Positions 36,196 to 45,703 of a DNA stretch of 64,000 bases are shown here, in pieces. The position numbers and the translations under genes are program-made. Below the pieces are notes generated by a model. It was given only the letters and a program-made list of their open reading frames with translations, was not told the DNA's origin and ran no database searches. The DNA is from UBA11986 sp963734955 (GTDB lineage: Bacteria; Bacteroidota; Ignavibacteria; UBA10030; UBA6906). The DNA lies in NCBI GenBank assembly GCA_963734955.1, contig CAVTJO010000014.1:248001-312000 (forward strand), written 5' to 3'. The number at the start of each line of letters is the position of its first letter. Position 1 is the first letter of the stretch.

Positions 36196-38499
36196 TCATT
36201 TGACCAGAACCATTTTCCTGGTAGTCACCGTGACGCCGCCTTGTAACACGGAGAAGTAGATGCCGCTGGCAAGTTGGGAGGCATCGAACGAGATGTGGTA
36301 TACCCCGGGGTTTATCTCTTGCTGCAACAGTGTCGCGATCTGTCGACCAAGTAGATCGTATACCTTCAGTGAGACGAATTGCTTTTCCGAAACCCGTACG
36401 TCGATCGTTGTTTTCGGGTTGAATGGATTCGGATAGTTTTGTTCGAGGCGGACTGATGATGGAACCGGTCGTTCTTCCGGTGCCGATGTGAGAAAGCCGA
36501 TTGAGTTGTTAATACGAAGTTTACCGAATCCCCAGGTGGTATTCGGAACCGTTCCAGTGTATTGATCAGCGATGGCCCCTGCGCGCAGGAGGCGCCGAAC
36601 ATCCCGGTGTCGCAGGGTGGTATCAGCCTGGAGGATAAGAGCAGCCGCACCAGCCACATGCGGACCGGCAGAACTGGTCCCACCGAATGCAACATACGTC
36701 GTGTTCAAGCCAATGGAATACACAGTGCTTCCCGGAGCCGCCACATCAACTGTCCGTACCCCATCGATTCTCGTTCCCCTTCCACTGAACGTGTTGATGT
36801 CCGTGTTGTTCGATTTGCTTTTGTATGCAGCCACGCCGATTGCACTATCGGCAGTAGATGGCCAGGTTGCCGTGTTGTTCTCGGTCGGGGCACTCCACCG
36901 GGCGAGTCCGCTCCATGAGAAACCATTATCTCCGAGCATACCTTCCACTCGCTTTTGAGATGCGGTTGTGTTGATAACTCTGAGGTTGTACGTTGCGCCT
37001 CCGCTTGATGCGATGTACACCACCATCATCACGGTACCGCGGGACGAGACGCTCCGGTTTGAATAAACTGACTTCGTTCCAACCGTAATTGTCGACCCGT
37101 CCCCGGGCAGCGTGACGAAACTGCCGGCACCGACCTGCAACCTCACAGCAACGTCGCTTGTGTCTCCCATCCAGCGAACAGATGGCCATACACTTGAAGA
37201 CGAACCGCCGGTAAATGTTGCGGTTGTCGAGTCATTCGCATTCACCATCAGTGTTTTTTGCATCGCGCCGCCCGTGAGGTTACCGGCCGGCATGACCTGC
37301 GTAATGCCGCTGGCTGCGAGCTCGTTGATCATGATTTCTTCATTTGAGGAACCGTCCAGATATTCCCACACCCATTCACCGTCCTCCACGAGCATGATAT
37401 TTGCGCCTTCAGCCTGGGCCCACGTCATGAGCACCGGAAGTTCGGTGAAGAATCGTGGTGTCAGGGTATAGTTGATGGTTCCATAAATCATCTCGGCGCC
37501 AGGAGCAATACCGGCCAGGCGGTGCACACCAGGGACGCCCCCGATGGCAATACCTGAGACTGATGTCCCATGTCCCCCGTATCCCGGATTGTCGGGGGTG
37601 GCATTGATGAGATCGACCCCGCGTTGCCGAACAGTTCCATTTGATTCACGTATCGCCCGAATCTTCGATGTCTTCAATCCAACGAGACGTTCTCCAACGT
37701 CGAGACGGTTATTGTGGTTTGCATCCAACGTAATGAACCATTGTTCACCATACGTCGGTGACGCTTCCGTAAAACCGGCACCTGTTCCGTAGTCGCGAGT
37801 CCCATTGTTGTTTGCATCATTATAGAGAAAATCAAGATTCACGTCATAGACGCCTGCTGTATTTGCCGAGTACGAGATCTCCTTATAGCGCAGAAGTTCA
37901 CCGGCGTCGGCGGTGCCGTTCCCATTCTTGTCGACAGCATCAACTCCCGGGTCAAATGTGCCGTTACCGTTCACATCGATCCAGCTGAGCGTGTCACCAT
38001 CAGCAAACCAGAGCATGGGGTTGAAGAAATCCACGCCAGTATCAAAATCGGCAATCAGCACGCCCTTGCCTGTGATCTGTTGTCCCCGCTGATCGTTACG
38101 TTGCCATACCGTGTCCGCCTGAACTTGAGGGCGACTCACATCGAGCGGCGGAACCCGCACCGGCCTCCACGAAGGTTGTACGGCAACAATTGCCTCAATC
38201 TGTTCGAGCGCGGGCAACAGGTCCAGGGTTACACGGACGGGAAACACGGTTTCGGTTGCCAGCCGCGTGCCGTTGCAGTACTCAAACCGTACACCCATAC
38301 GCTCAAGCCTTCCAAGAAGGCCCTCATCCGGATGATGGGCAAACCGAATCGTCGCCGGAACCGGATCGGCGAGCTGGTGCAGCGCTGCTGCCTGGCGTTT
38401 GATGAAATCAAACCGGAAATCGATTCGCGAAGTCTGTGATCCGGCCAGGGGAGCGCAACACAGAACAAAAACCAGAGCAATACCGAAATGCTGCTTCAT
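36196..38499 (-). CDS. Secreted subtilisin-like S8 serine protease with T9SS tail
   Basis: The protein has 767 residues from ATG 38499, fixed by AGGAGG five bases upstream and a signal peptide (IALVFVLCCAPLAGS); the frame is open 80 codons further upstream. Catalytic Asp153 (IADFDTGVDF), His in YGGHGTSVSG and Ser in GGTSSAGPHVAGAAAL form the S8 triad. An insert rich in calcium-like DxNxxG motifs (DVNGNGTFDPG, DKNGNGTADAG, DANHNNRLDVG) sits after the Asp. The C-terminus is a T9SS domain (QNYPNPFNPKTTIDVRV ... RKMVLVK). It is last in a run with a LolA-like protein, POT-like transporter and M24 peptidase, suggesting protein scavenging. Confidence 0.93.
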   Translation of the reverse strand: MKQHFGIALVFVLCCAPLAGSQTSRIDFRFDFIKRQAAALHQLADPVPATIRFAHHPDEGLLGRLERMGVRFEYCNGTRLATETVFPVRVTLDLLPALEQIEAIVAVQPSWRPVRVPPLDVSRPQVQADTVWQRNDQRGQQITGKGVLIADFDTGVDFFNPMLWFADGDTLSWIDVNGNGTFDPGVDAVDKNGNGTADAGELLRYKEISYSANTAGVYDVNLDFLYNDANNNGTRDYGTGAGFTEASPTYGEQWFITLDANHNNRLDVGERLVGLKTSKIRAIRESNGTVRQRGVDLINATPDNPGYGGHGTSVSGIAIGGVPGVHRLAGIAPGAEMIYGTINYTLTPRFFTELPVLMTWAQAEGANIMLVEDGEWVWEYLDGSSNEEIMINELAASGITQVMPAGNLTGGAMQKTLMVNANDSTTATFTGGSSSSVWPSVRWMGDTSDVAVRLQVGAGSFVTLPGDGSTITVGTKSVYSNRSVSSRGTVMMVVYIASSGGATYNLRVINTTASQKRVEGMLGDNGFSWSGLARWSAPTENNTATWPSTADSAIGVAAYKSKSNNTDINTFSGRGTRIDGVRTVDVAAPGSTVYSIGLNTTYVAFGGTSSAGPHVAGAAALILQADTTLRHRDVRRLLRAGAIADQYTGTVPNTTWGFGKLRINNSIGFLTSAPEERPVPSSVRLEQNYPNPFNPKTTIDVRVSEKQFVSLKVYDLLGRQIATLLQQEINPGVYHISFDASQLASGIYFSVLQGGVTVTTRKMVLVK

Positions 38500-38530
38500 T
38501 GGAACCTCCTGGCATGGGGCTTGGGAGAGA

Positions 38531-39214
38531 CTACTTCTTGTTGAAGATGTCGTCCGGGAGCCCCGTGTTGATTTTATAGTTCGAGTAACGGATGGTAATT
38601 GAACCTCTGCGCGGCACCTGTGGGCGCTGAACAGGAGCCATCTCCTCTGCACCGGGGTTCTGGTCGGTTGTGTCGTTTGTCGCACTCGCGAACTGAACCG
38701 AGAGCAGAGACGGCATGAGATGACCGGCCTGTTCTTCATACTGAAAGGTTGCGGTCATTGTACGGCCGTCAAATAGAGAGGAAACTATTTTCGTCGGCTT
38801 CCAATTGGCGGGATCAACATAGAGCACAACCAACGTCGTACGCGCGCGCTCCTCTCGGGGTCGAAGCAGGAGCCTGAGTTGTTTTCCCCCTTCGACAGTA
38901 TCTTCGACCACGCTTTCAATGGAAAATCGCTTCAGGAGACGTGCCGGATTGAATGCGAGACCTTCCTTGGGAACCAGGCCAAAGTTGTCGGACTCAAAGT
39001 GGAATTTGTCAGGTTGTTTGTAATACATCCGGACATTCATCGGCGGAACATTGAGCCTCTCAATGTCGGGTGCGATATCGAGGGTCACGGTGTAATCTTG
39101 GACACCGGGGAAGTTCGCTTCAAGGTTCTTGAGAATCTCATCTCCAGACAGCTGGGCCGATCCAACGACCGGAACAAGAGATACCAGGCATGCTATGAGA
39201 GTGCGGTCAATCAT
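38531..39214 (-). CDS. LolA-like outer-membrane lipoprotein-sorting/carrier protein
   Basis: The protein has 227 residues with a signal peptide (CLVSLVPVVGSAQ). The rest reads like the LolA/LolB beta-barrel fold: alternating strands such as MYYKQPDKFHFESDN, LLLRPREERARTTLVVLYVD and ATFQYEEQ. Such proteins carry lipoproteins or other acylated cargo across the periplasm. It lies 31 bases upstream of the S8 protease and 5 bases after the transporter gene, so it is in their operon. Assignment is by fold-level resemblance only. Confidence 0.65.
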   Translation of the reverse strand: MIDRTLIACLVSLVPVVGSAQLSGDEILKNLEANFPGVQDYTVTLDIAPDIERLNVPPMNVRMYYKQPDKFHFESDNFGLVPKEGLAFNPARLLKRFSIESVVEDTVEGGKQLRLLLRPREERARTTLVVLYVDPANWKPTKIVSSLFDGRTMTATFQYEEQAGHLMPSLLSVQFASATNDTTDQNPGAEEMAPVQRPQVPRRGSITIRYSNYKINTGLPDDIFNKK

Positions 39215-39219
39215 TCCAG

Positions 39220-40494
39220 TCAGGCAACGAGCTTTGCCTCCTGCCTCGTCACCACAATATTATAGAGCCACATCAACAACGTTCCCCCAATCCCAATACC
39301 GATGAGTGCAAACCAGACCATCTCCGGCTTACCCGCTGCCTTGGACGTTTGATACAACCATCCTCCGATCGGATCGCCGACGAAACGGGCGATCGCAATG
39401 GGCAGGAACGCATACCCCTGAAACAATCCTTGCTGACCCGGAGGCGCGATTTCCGAGATATACTCATAATAGCGCGGCGCTTGAATCATTTCACCTATCG
39501 AAAACGCCACCACACCTGCAACGATCGTCGGGATACTGGGATAGAGACCGATAATCACCCAAATCAAGCTGGACACCGCAAAACCAACGAGGATGGCAGA
39601 ACGGGTGGGAATGTTTTTCGTAAGCCAGTTTATGGGGATTTGAAATGCAACAATTGCACCGGCCCCACCCCATGACTGAATAATCTGATACGGTGCCTTT
39701 GCATCAATATAATCGGTGATGTAGTACGGGATGATAATGTATTCCTGCCAGAAGATGATCCAGTAGAGAGAATAGATGAGAAGAAAGATCATGAACTTCA
39801 GGTTCCCCAATACGACAAATAGATTGGTGAGCTTCTTGCCCAGGGATTCTGTGGCGACGTTTACCTTGCTCTGCACTTCCTTGTACAGAACCAGATTCAC
39901 AATAAGCATTGCGAGACAGCTAATTGCCGATACCACATACACAAACTCGTTGCCGAAACGATCGACAACAAAATAGGCAATCGTAGGACCGGCAATTGCC
40001 CCGACATTGACAAGCCAATAATACACCGCAAAGCCGACGGACTTTGTCTTCTCGGTCGAAGTAACGGAAACGGTCCCCAGCACCGAAGGTTTTATGAACG
40101 ATCCACCGAAGGCCGTCAGCACAAGGAACACCATCAACAACCAGTACAGCGAGAAGCCCCCGTAAATGCCCGCAAAGGCACTCATGCCAACCGACCCTAT
40201 CAGGAAATATCCGAGCGCCAAAATGGAGAATGCAACGCTGAACGCCCGCCGGAAGCCCCACTTATCTGCAAGCGTGCCGCCAAGAATCGGCAACAGATAG
40301 ATCAACCCGCCAAACATCCCTGATAGTTGCCCGGCCTCCGACTCGGTGAAGCCCAGCTTGTTGCGCATGTAAATCATGAACACAATCTGTTGGCCGTAGT
40401 ACGCCAGACGCTCGAACAGCTCCATCCCGTTTGCCACCCAGAATGTCGGGTGAAAACCGGCACGGATTTCCTGGATGCGCTCGGAAAGACTCAA
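39220..40494 (-). CDS. MFS transporter of the POT/peptide type
   Basis: The protein has 424 residues with about 12 hydrophobic spans. Near the start ELFERLAYYG fits the ExxERFxYY proton-coupling motif of proton-dependent oligopeptide transporters; GGTLADKWGFRR fits the MFS loop 2-3 motif. It is probably a proton-driven importer of di- or tripeptides. Neighbours are an Xaa-Pro-type peptidase gene (94 bases upstream) and a secreted protease downstream, which supports peptide transport. The substrate is inferred. Confidence 0.8.
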   Translation of the reverse strand: MSLSERIQEIRAGFHPTFWVANGMELFERLAYYGQQIVFMIYMRNKLGFTESEAGQLSGMFGGLIYLLPILGGTLADKWGFRRAFSVAFSILALGYFLIGSVGMSAFAGIYGGFSLYWLLMVFLVLTAFGGSFIKPSVLGTVSVTSTEKTKSVGFAVYYWLVNVGAIAGPTIAYFVVDRFGNEFVYVVSAISCLAMLIVNLVLYKEVQSKVNVATESLGKKLTNLFVVLGNLKFMIFLLIYSLYWIIFWQEYIIIPYYITDYIDAKAPYQIIQSWGGAGAIVAFQIPINWLTKNIPTRSAILVGFAVSSLIWVIIGLYPSIPTIVAGVVAFSIGEMIQAPRYYEYISEIAPPGQQGLFQGYAFLPIAIARFVGDPIGGWLYQTSKAAGKPEMVWFALIGIGIGGTLLMWLYNIVVTRQEAKLVA

Positions 40495-40588
40495 GTGGAC
40501 TCCCTTGTCTGATTGATGATTATGTGAATGAGAGTTTCAGAGAGATCGGCGGGCGCGGCATAGCCGCAAGCCCCGGACCGGGTAAGGC

Positions 40589-41764
40589 TCAGATCTTCAC
40601 CAACTCTTCCTGCATCTCCCCGGTCACTTCCGGCACGCTGTCATGACGGATGAACATGTTGATTTCTGTTCTGACCGCCATGTCTCCTTCGAGGTAGATG
40701 CCGGGTTCGATCGAAAAGAGACACCCGGGCATCAACTGGCGCTCGTCTTTTGTTTCGAGATTGTCAATGTTCACGCCGTTCCCATGGACTTCGCCGCCGA
40801 TGGAATGTCCGGTGCGGTGAACAAAGTTCTTGCCGTATCCCGCCTTCTTTACTACGGCACGACATGCATCATCGACCTGCCACCCATAGCATATTTTGCC
40901 CTTGCCAAAGTTGCCCTTCACAAACTGGATCGCCGCGTTGCGGGCAGCCTTCGCAACATTGAAGATCTCCACGTATTTCGCGGAAGGTTCATCACCGATG
41001 TAACCAACCCACGTAATGTCATAGTAAATGCCGCCTGGGACATTCTTCTTCGCCCACATATCAATAAGAACCGTGTCGCCGCGTTTGAATGATCGCGCAT
41101 TCCCGGGAGTGTTCTCAAAATGCGGATCCGCAGGATGATCGTTGACGCCAACCATCGGTGGATCATCGGTCACCAGTCCACTTTCCTTGAAGCGCCGCAT
41201 GATGAACTGCTGGATATCGTATTCCGTTGAGTCGGAACCACGGGCAACCGATTGGCGAATCTGGTCAAACGCTTCCGCCCGAACACGATCGACAATTGCC
41301 CCCGCCTCCTTGTGTAGCTTGTACCCTTCTTCCCCGATGGACGCCTCAAACAGCTGCACGAGATCGGCAGACGATACAACCTTGTGTCCGAAACTCTTCA
41401 CAAGTTCCACAATACCCGGATCGACCAGATCGACATACGGGATATTGTTCTTTGAAGAGTACTGCATTGCGATCTTCTTCGGGCTGCCAAGCATTTTTTT
41501 GAGCGATGAGTGCAATTGTCCCCACGGCAGGTAGATCGTTTTGGCTCCGGGAAGGGCATCGATACGCGCTTTTTCGACACTGTGGGCAAGCTTGCGCGGC
41601 TCTCCCTTTGCCGGTATGAAGTAGAACCAACGACGCGTGGTCATCTTGGTGCTGTCCAAGCCAAGAATGCGATATGCGACGTGATCCCGATTATGAAAAT
41701 CGCAGAACAGCCAGCCGCCGAGTTTTCGCTCGCGAAGAGCCTGTTGAATACGCTCGAGTTCCAT
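40589..41764 (-). CDS. M24-family Xaa-Pro aminopeptidase-like metallopeptidase
   Basis: The protein has 391 residues from ATG 41764 (a TTG five codons earlier also opens the frame). An N-terminal creatinase-like domain (about 1-150) precedes the pita-bread domain with metal ligands in VLIDMWAKKNVPGGIYYD, RTGHSIGGEVHG, FSIEPGIYLEG and VRTEINMF. The usual first ligand aspartate in D-M-W is kept. It would remove N-terminal residues before proline from imported peptides. It is first gene of the proposed peptide-use operon, 67 bases after the ABC permease gene. Confidence 0.87.
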   Translation of the reverse strand: MELERIQQALRERKLGGWLFCDFHNRDHVAYRILGLDSTKMTTRRWFYFIPAKGEPRKLAHSVEKARIDALPGAKTIYLPWGQLHSSLKKMLGSPKKIAMQYSSKNNIPYVDLVDPGIVELVKSFGHKVVSSADLVQLFEASIGEEGYKLHKEAGAIVDRVRAEAFDQIRQSVARGSDSTEYDIQQFIMRRFKESGLVTDDPPMVGVNDHPADPHFENTPGNARSFKRGDTVLIDMWAKKNVPGGIYYDITWVGYIGDEPSAKYVEIFNVAKAARNAAIQFVKGNFGKGKICYGWQVDDACRAVVKKAGYGKNFVHRTGHSIGGEVHGNGVNIDNLETKDERQLMPGCLFSIEPGIYLEGDMAVRTEINMFIRHDSVPEVTGEMQEELVKI

Positions 41765-41831
41765 GGTTAGGTCTTTCAACGACAGTTTATGAGAAGTGTG
41801 GGTGGAGAGCGGACTCAGCCCCGTGGCTGCA

Positions 41832-42698
41832 TCAACTCAGAATGTCTTTCTTCACAAAAATATACCAAGTGATAAGATAAAATCCAATGCAGTGGCCGCC
41901 AAGCACCGCAAGATGGTTTCCGACCGCCTGCCACGGAATCGGGTTTTCAAGAGCTTTTTGCCAGACGTTCAGATAGCTCGTGAAGAGATACGGTCGAAGG
42001 TCTTTGAAGACATCAACGGGCATGTTGGAGACAATGAAGAAAACAATAATAACAGCCATCGTGCCGATAATGGGGCCGATTGCGTTTTCCACCAGGGACG
42101 AGAACAGAAAGGCAAGAGAGGCAACGCACCACATGCTGAACGTCGCCAGGCCGAATGCAATACTCATCCTCCATGCCAGCTCACCGGAGGGAATGACGGC
42201 AAGAATTCTGCCGGGAACAATGAGCGGACCGGAGCCGAACAGCACCAATCCCAACCCGAGACAGACAACCGCGAGGAAAGCAACAAGGGTAAACGAATAC
42301 AAAAGCGTAGTGACATACTTCGTGAACAGCACCCGGGATCGCGAGGCGGGTCGAATAAGCAGTAACCGGAATGTCCCACCGGTTGCCTCACCGGCAAGCT
42401 GGTCACCCGCCACGAGGCTGATCAAAAACGGGATATGCACCCAGAGGCTGTTCATGATGAGCTGCGTAACGAAGTAGCCGTTGAAAATGTTGCCGACAAG
42501 CATGAAGTCCTCATCCAGTCCGCGTGTCATCCGTCTGACAATCGAACCCCCTTCAAATTTCAGGGCAATTTGGACGATGGGAACGAGGACACCAACGGCG
42601 ACGAACCCGATATATGTTCGCCATTTGAGATACGTTTTCAGAAGCTCATATTTCACGAGCAGGAACATGGGGGAAATTTCAGCGTATGTCGGTTGCAC
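41832..42698 (-). CDS. ABC-2-type transporter permease
   Basis: The protein has 288 residues and six hydrophobic spans. A GTG at 42698 is used as start, lying directly after the stop of the ATPase gene; ATG at 42668 is an alternative. It has the build of Nat/BcrB-like permeases (SLVAGDQLAGEATGGTFRLL; RPASRSRVLFTKY). It pairs with the ATPase immediately upstream to form an exporter of unknown substrate. Confidence 0.85.
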   Translation of the reverse strand: MQPTYAEISPMFLLVKYELLKTYLKWRTYIGFVAVGVLVPIVQIALKFEGGSIVRRMTRGLDEDFMLVGNIFNGYFVTQLIMNSLWVHIPFLISLVAGDQLAGEATGGTFRLLLIRPASRSRVLFTKYVTTLLYSFTLVAFLAVVCLGLGLVLFGSGPLIVPGRILAVIPSGELAWRMSIAFGLATFSMWCVASLAFLFSSLVENAIGPIIGTMAVIIVFFIVSNMPVDVFKDLRPYLFTSYLNVWQKALENPIPWQAVGNHLAVLGGHCIGFYLITWYIFVKKDILS

Positions 42699-42700
42699 CT

Positions 42701-43603
42701 TCAGTGATGGAAAGGAAGATAGTCCTCGAGCGATCGACGCGGCATCAATGCGTACACATCAATGCCGGCGCTCACCAGTGCCGCGTTTAAGGCGTTCACC
42801 TGGTCAAGCGGCATACTGACCTCAAGCATGTTGCCCGCATGTTGGACCTTCCGGACGAATTGTTGCTGACGGATAAGCACTTCCGCGGCATCAAGGGGCC
42901 GGGCATCGATCTTCACAATAGTCTCCCCGGTGTTCAACAGATCCGCAACTCTTCCCTGCACAACCAGCTCACCCATATTGATGATCGCCATGCTGGTGGC
43001 AGTCTGTTCGATTTCACTCAGCAGGTGCGAGGAAAGAAAGACGGTAAGCGACCGCTCGGCTGACAATCTCCTGATCAAGTCCCGGACTTCTTTGATCCCC
43101 TGAGGATCAAGACCGGTGGTCGGTTCATCGAGAATAACGAGCTCTGGATTGCCGAGAAGTGCCTGCGCGAGGCCGAGCCGTTGTTTCATCCCATGAGAAT
43201 ATGTTTTGACCCTGTCCTCGGCGCGGTGTCGAAGACCTACCAGATCAAGAACCTCGTCGACATCATTGTGTGGCAATCGTCCCCTCAACGCGGCAACAAT
43301 CTCCAGGTTTCTTCGTGCCGAAAGGTATTGGTAGAAATCAGCGCGCTCGACAAGTCCGCCGACGCGTGCGAGCACTTCTCCCCGGTGACGACGAAGCTCC
43401 CGGCCGAACAGGGCAACCTGGCCGCGGCTTGGGGCAACGAGTGAGAGCAACATTCTGATCGTCGTGCTTTTCCCGGCTCCATTGGGCCCAAGAAACCCGA
43501 ACACCTCGCCACGGGGCACTTCGAGATTCAGGTCCTTCACGGCCCATCTCTTTGCGTAGCGTTTGCCGAGGTCGTGGGTTTTCAGAACAACGTCTGGAGT
43601 CAT
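42701..43603 (-). CDS. ABC transporter ATP-binding protein
   Basis: The protein has 300 residues with Walker A GPNGAGKST, signature YSHGMKQRLGLAQALL, Walker B LVILDEPTTGLDPQG and switch histidine SSHLLSE. It belongs to the CcmA/NatA-like subfamily (DrrA type) with a short C-terminal extension. It energises the permease encoded two bases downstream. It is divergent from the sensor kinase at 43744; a TATAAT-like box on the minus strand (43637-43642) may be its -10. Confidence 0.92.
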   Translation of the reverse strand: MTPDVVLKTHDLGKRYAKRWAVKDLNLEVPRGEVFGFLGPNGAGKSTTIRMLLSLVAPSRGQVALFGRELRRHRGEVLARVGGLVERADFYQYLSARRNLEIVAALRGRLPHNDVDEVLDLVGLRHRAEDRVKTYSHGMKQRLGLAQALLGNPELVILDEPTTGLDPQGIKEVRDLIRRLSAERSLTVFLSSHLLSEIEQTATSMAIINMGELVVQGRVADLLNTGETIVKIDARPLDAAEVLIRQQQFVRKVQHAGNMLEVSMPLDQVNALNAALVSAGIDVYALMPRRSLEDYLPFHH

Positions 43604-43743
43604 CTGGCGTGGTTGATTCTGGAAGGTGATTTACCTATTATAACACGCAAATGCAACTCCGTGGATGCTTCGGCACCCGAACGTCTGGCAACCAGAATCC
43701 GTTTCAAATCTGATTGTGTTTGCACCTGCGTGTGCAACGTAAA

Positions 43744-45483
43744 ATGAAAAAGAAATCCCCACCAGCAGCACGCTCCCGACGAAAATCCCAACGGACGGCA
43801 TCCTCGCCGGTACACAAGAACAGCCAGCGGGTACCGAAATCCGTTGCGCGTCGTACCGCACCGAGGGGCGCGATTCTCGAAGCAATCCAGCGCAACATCC
43901 TTTTTTCGGGAGTCGATGCCAGAAGCCTTTCCTCGATCATCCCCGGGCTTACCGTCCGGCGGTTCAAAGCGGGTGACACCATCTTCGATGAATCCACAAA
44001 AGGAAGGTACCTTTACCTGCTTCTGGGCGGAAGGGTGAGAATATGGAAATACACCAGGAACGGTATTGAGTCACGTCTGGCGGTGTTACATGAGAGGGAC
44101 TTCTTCGGCGAACTTGCCATTCTTGATCTCCTGCCGCGTTCAGCCCGGGCAGAGGCAGTCGATCCGTGTCTGATTGTCCTCTTCAGTGCTGCTGAGATTC
44201 GCACCCTGATCACAAAGAGCGATGCGTTTACATTCAACCTTCTGAAGAACCTTGCCCTCAGGCTGCGCACAATCGATCAGGCATTCGTGAGCGAGCTGGA
44301 GCGCAATGCTGTTTCCTCGGCGGCAAAGCTGGACCGGCTCAACCTGTTGATCGAGGCCAGCAAAATCGTCAACTCCACGATTGACATCGACAAGCTTCTC
44401 ATCCTTATTCTCAACGCCGCAACCCACAGCATCAAGGCGGAACGCGGAACCCTTTACCTTCTCGACAAAGACAAGGAGGAACTCTGGGCGAAGGTGGCAC
44501 AAGGGAAGGATATGATCGAAATACGTCTCCCCATTGGAAAAGGTCTTGCAGGACACGTCGCCAGGACAGGTGAAACGGTGAACATCCCCGACGCCTACAA
44601 CGACCCGCGTTTCAATCCGGAGATCGACAAGAAGAGCGGCTACCACACCCGCAATGTCCTGTGCATGCCCATGAAGAACAAGGAGGGGGAGATTGTTGGC
44701 GTGTTCCAGTTTCTCAACAAGAAGCAGGGGGTGTTTTCCGATGACGATATCGCGTTCATCGATGCGCTGTCAGTCCACGCAGCGATTGCCCTTGAGAATG
44801 CCCGTCTGGCGCAGGAGATGATGAAGAGCGAGCGGCTTTCCACGGTCGGAAGAATGGCGGGCACAATCATCCACGACATCAAGAACCCGATGAGTATCCT
44901 GCGCATGTATGCGCAGTTGATCAAGAAACGTGTCAGCGATGCCGAGGTGTCACGTTTTGCCGACGAGATGATCCATCAAGTCGATCGGTTCGTGAAGATG
45001 ACACAGGAGATTCTCGATTACTCCCGTGGAGTGAGCGAGTTGAACATCGAGCCGGCGGAATTGATCGAGGTCATGGAGGCTTCGCTGAAGTTCATTGAAG
45101 CAGACTTCCATGAAAGGCATATCGCCATCGTCCGCGATTTCCAGTATACGGGTCCATGCAGGCTCGATATGGAAAAGATGATGCGTGTATTGTATAACCT
45201 CGCCAGCAATGCCGCCGACGCGATGCCCGATGGTGGAACACTCACCTTCCACACCGAACGGGCTGAGAAGAACATCCGGATCACACTCGTGGATACAGGC
45301 AAAGGCATTCCGGACTCCATTAAGGCAAGGGTCTTCGAGCCGTTCTTCACGCACGGGAAACGTCAAGGTACCGGACTTGGACTCGCGATCGTGAAGAAGA
45401 TCATGGATGACCACGGTGGACAGATCGAGATAGATTCTGCAGAGAACGTCGGCACCACGATACGGCTCGTGCTCCCGCTTTGA
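43744..45483 (+). CDS. Sensor histidine kinase with cyclic-nucleotide-binding and GAF domains
   Basis: The protein has 579 residues from ATG 43744 and no membrane span. A basic N-terminal tail (1-45) is followed by a CRP-like cNMP-binding domain (about 47-170; FFGELAILDLLPRSARAEA), a GAF domain (about 200-350; RGTLYLLDKDKEELW, HTRNVLCMPMKNKEGEIVGV), HisKA with H-box IIHDIKNPMSI, and HATPase_c with NLASNAADAMPDGG, DTGKGIP and GTGLGLAIVKKI. It is cytoplasmic; the ligand is unknown. No response regulator is adjacent, so it is an orphan kinase. Its 3' end borders the attC cassette array, whose most distal site begins 24 bases after the stop. Confidence 0.9.
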   Translation: MKKKSPPAARSRRKSQRTASSPVHKNSQRVPKSVARRTAPRGAILEAIQRNILFSGVDARSLSSIIPGLTVRRFKAGDTIFDESTKGRYLYLLLGGRVRIWKYTRNGIESRLAVLHERDFFGELAILDLLPRSARAEAVDPCLIVLFSAAEIRTLITKSDAFTFNLLKNLALRLRTIDQAFVSELERNAVSSAAKLDRLNLLIEASKIVNSTIDIDKLLILILNAATHSIKAERGTLYLLDKDKEELWAKVAQGKDMIEIRLPIGKGLAGHVARTGETVNIPDAYNDPRFNPEIDKKSGYHTRNVLCMPMKNKEGEIVGVFQFLNKKQGVFSDDDIAFIDALSVHAAIALENARLAQEMMKSERLSTVGRMAGTIIHDIKNPMSILRMYAQLIKKRVSDAEVSRFADEMIHQVDRFVKMTQEILDYSRGVSELNIEPAELIEVMEASLKFIEADFHERHIAIVRDFQYTGPCRLDMEKMMRVLYNLASNAADAMPDGGTLTFHTERAEKNIRITLVDTGKGIPDSIKARVFEPFFTHGKRQGTGLGLAIVKKIMDDHGGQIEIDSAENVGTTIRLVLPL

Positions 45484-45506
45484 CATACTCCACGGCGGCA
45501 CTTCTG

Positions 45507-45671
45507 AGTCAAGAGGCCACTGCTCTAAGCTGAGCCAACCACCCGTTGGGAGTTCACCGTCGGTCCTGAACCGAGCCACCGTTTACATGATTGGCGACCC
45601 TTTTTCATTCAACACAACTCTGTCGGCAATTCGCCGGCGCTCCCGCCGTCAGGTTGAGCCGCAGGTTTAGG
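45507..45671 (-). repeat. attC-like site C (degenerate, end of array)
   Basis: It aligns with site A through taagctg, ccgtcgg, ccgagccacc and gccgtcaggttga. The R'' box is CCTAAAC (complement of 45665-45671) and deviates from RYYYAAC; the R' box near 45507-45513 is not conserved. The gene stop is 33 bases before R'' instead of inside it. Probably the worn distal site of the array. Confidence 0.5.
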
Positions 45672-45703
45672 GGAATAGCACCAACAACTCGTTGCATCGC
45701 CGT

